Positions 14,580-15,257 of a stretch of 15,257 nt of DNA are shown here, piece after piece; the first letter of the stretch is position 1; every line of letters begins with the position of its first letter. Source of the stretch: JAWVZH01 sp033722295 (GTDB lineage: Bacteria; Bacteroidota; Bacteroidia; Chitinophagales; Saprospiraceae); NCBI GenBank assembly GCA_033722295.1, contig JAWVZH010000068.1, forward strand, positions 1-15,257. Reading direction: 5' to 3'. The notes beneath the pieces were generated by a model that worked only from the letters and a program-made list of their open reading frames with translations, was not told the origin of the DNA and made no database searches. The translations under genes and the position numbers were made by a program.

Positions 14580-14609
14580 AGCTAAACTTATACTTATATT
14601 TGTATAAGT
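14571..14609 (+). promoter_or_regulatory. Operator-like palindrome over a promoter at the metal permease start
   Basis: A perfect 8-bp inverted repeat, ACTTATAC (14586-14593) and GTATAAGT (14602-14609), is separated by eight bases. Between and touching the arms lies TATATTTG (14595-14602), an exact TAnnTTTG box, with TTTA (one base off TTTG) 20 bases upstream at 14571-14574. A repressor dimer bound here would cover the promoter. Since the neighbouring gene is a zinc/manganese-type permease, a Fur, Zur, MntR or DtxR-like metalloregulator is the obvious candidate, by inference only. The right arm overlaps the proposed GTG start by two bases. Confidence 0.6.
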
Positions 14610-15257
14610 GATTGAGCTGCTAGAAATATTCCAATCTCCGTGGGCCATGCGCGCCCTGATAGCGAGTAGTCTGGTTGGTCTAATGTGTGGTGCGTTGGGT
14701 GCCTTCATAGTGCTACGGAATATGTCGCTTATTGGTGATGCCCTGGCGCATGCCATTCTTCCGGGAATAGTTGTAGCCTTTATTTTATTTGGTCATCACT
14801 CGCTGGCTTTTTTCATCGGTGCAGTAATAGCTGGACTGCTTACTGCTGTCGCGATCACCTGGATTCAAAACAAGGTAAGGACCAAGAATGACGCTGCCAT
14901 CGGTATCGTATTTACGACCATGTTTGCACTTGGAGTGATCGGTATTTCCAGGCTTAGCAAGAATGAGAATGTTCATCTCGATCTCAAGGGCTTTCTATTT
15001 GGAACGGTCCTTGGTGTTTCGGATACGGACCTATACCTGACCACAGTGATCACCGTAGTGGTACTGGCGGCCATAGCTATTTTTTTTCGTCAACTGTTCA
15101 TCACTACTTTTCAACCAATTGTTGCTGCCGTCATGGGAATTCGCGTAAAGATGACGCACTACCTTCTTATGCTACTGCTGTCTTTCGCTGTTGTTGCTTC
15201 ATTGAGGACGGTTGGCGTCATTCTGGTTGTAGCCATGCTTATCACCCCGGCAGCCAC
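14608..15257 (+). CDS. ABC-3 family zinc/manganese permease, 5' part (partial)
   Basis: The frame is open to the right edge, giving 216 codons. It encodes the multi-helix inner-membrane subunit of a zinc/manganese/iron importer of the ZnuB/MntB type. Diagnostic: GAFIVLRNMSLIGDALAHAILPG at about 31-53, RTKNDAAIGIVFTTMFALGVIGIS at about 92-114, and VASLRTVGVILVVAMLITPAAT at the edge, where the family's conserved G-x-x-L-V-x-A-L-L-I-x-P-A-A box lies. It would act with an ATPase and a periplasmic or lipoprotein binding subunit; none is visible, so they are probably beyond the edge. GTG at 14608 follows an in-frame TAA and gives a normal N-terminus (MIELLEIFQSPWAMRAL). ATG at 14647 is the alternative, and is favoured if the promoter box at 14595-14602 is real and leaderless messages are not used. 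Confidence 0.9.
   Translation, partial: MIELLEIFQSPWAMRALIASSLVGLMCGALGAFIVLRNMSLIGDALAHAILPGIVVAFILFGHHSLAFFIGAVIAGLLTAVAITWIQNKVRTKNDAAIGIVFTTMFALGVIGISRLSKNENVHLDLKGFLFGTVLGVSDTDLYLTTVITVVVLAAIAIFFRQLFITTFQPIVAAVMGIRVKMTHYLLMLLLSFAVVASLRTVGVILVVAMLITPAA

Noticed and set aside
14586..14609. Palindrome after ppx as an intrinsic terminator
   Set aside because: The stem is weak (two G-C pairs per arm), the loop is eight bases and no T-run follows; the embedded promoter box fits an operator better.
1..15257. Mobile elements, CRISPR arrays, tRNA, rRNA
   Set aside because: No transposase, integrase, regularly spaced repeats, cloverleaf or rRNA signature was seen on either strand by reading.

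Overview
The window looks like chromosomal DNA of a free-living member of the Bacteroidota. The best evidence is a complete porP-gldK-gldL-gldM-gldN cluster on the minus strand. These genes encode the core of the type IX secretion / gliding machinery, which is known only from this phylum. Two further signs agree: promoter-like TTTG...TAnnTTTG elements of the Bacteroidota type, and a lipoprotein carrying a CxKDDx-type surface-export signal. The lineage below phylum cannot be fixed by eye; a Cytophagales- or Saprospiria-like marine or soil organism would fit. No mobile element, CRISPR array, rRNA or tRNA was seen. No gene-free stretch exceeds about 210 bases.

Layout. (1) 2-628 (+) is the 3' part of a UMF1-type MFS transporter. 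It converges, with a 7-base overlap, on a minus-strand beta-helix lipoprotein gene (622-2097) predicted to reach the cell surface. (2) A divergent intergenic region with an unusual hairpin leads into a tightly coupled plus-strand cassette of three glycosyltransferase genes (2210-5681): a dolichyl-phosphate-sugar-synthase-like GT2, a cellulose-synthase-like membrane GT2 and a GT-C polyprenyl-sugar-using enzyme. The first gene has no ordinary start codon. (3) 5698-11332 (-) holds porP, gldK, gldL, gldM and gldN. A good intrinsic terminator for this unit lies inside the 3' coding end of the convergent GT-C gene. A promoter-like pair lies between porP and gldK. (4) 11379-12442 (-) holds a small conserved-looking protein and a PhnP-like metallo-beta-lactamase-fold hydrolase whose ends overlap, upstream of porP. 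(5) 12542-14579 (+) is a divergent operon: outer-membrane beta-barrel, small lipoprotein, Ppx/GppA phosphatase. (6) 14608-15257 (+) is the start of an ABC-3 type zinc/manganese permease. It is preceded by a perfect 8+8 palindrome that brackets a -10-like box and touches the proposed start codon.

How the genes fit together: most of the window concerns the cell envelope. Section 2 probably builds or decorates a surface glycan or glycolipid. Section 3 exports and anchors proteins at the outer membrane. The two lipoproteins and the PorT-like barrel are envelope components. The Ppx/GppA gene (polyphosphate or pppGpp turnover) and the metal permease are the clear cytoplasmic-metabolism and uptake functions. 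The most interesting points are the missing start of the first glycosyltransferase, the terminator hidden in a convergent coding sequence, and the operator-like palindrome at the metal permease start. No completely new system can be demonstrated from the sequence alone; the three-gene glycosyltransferase cassette is the best candidate for an undescribed pathway.
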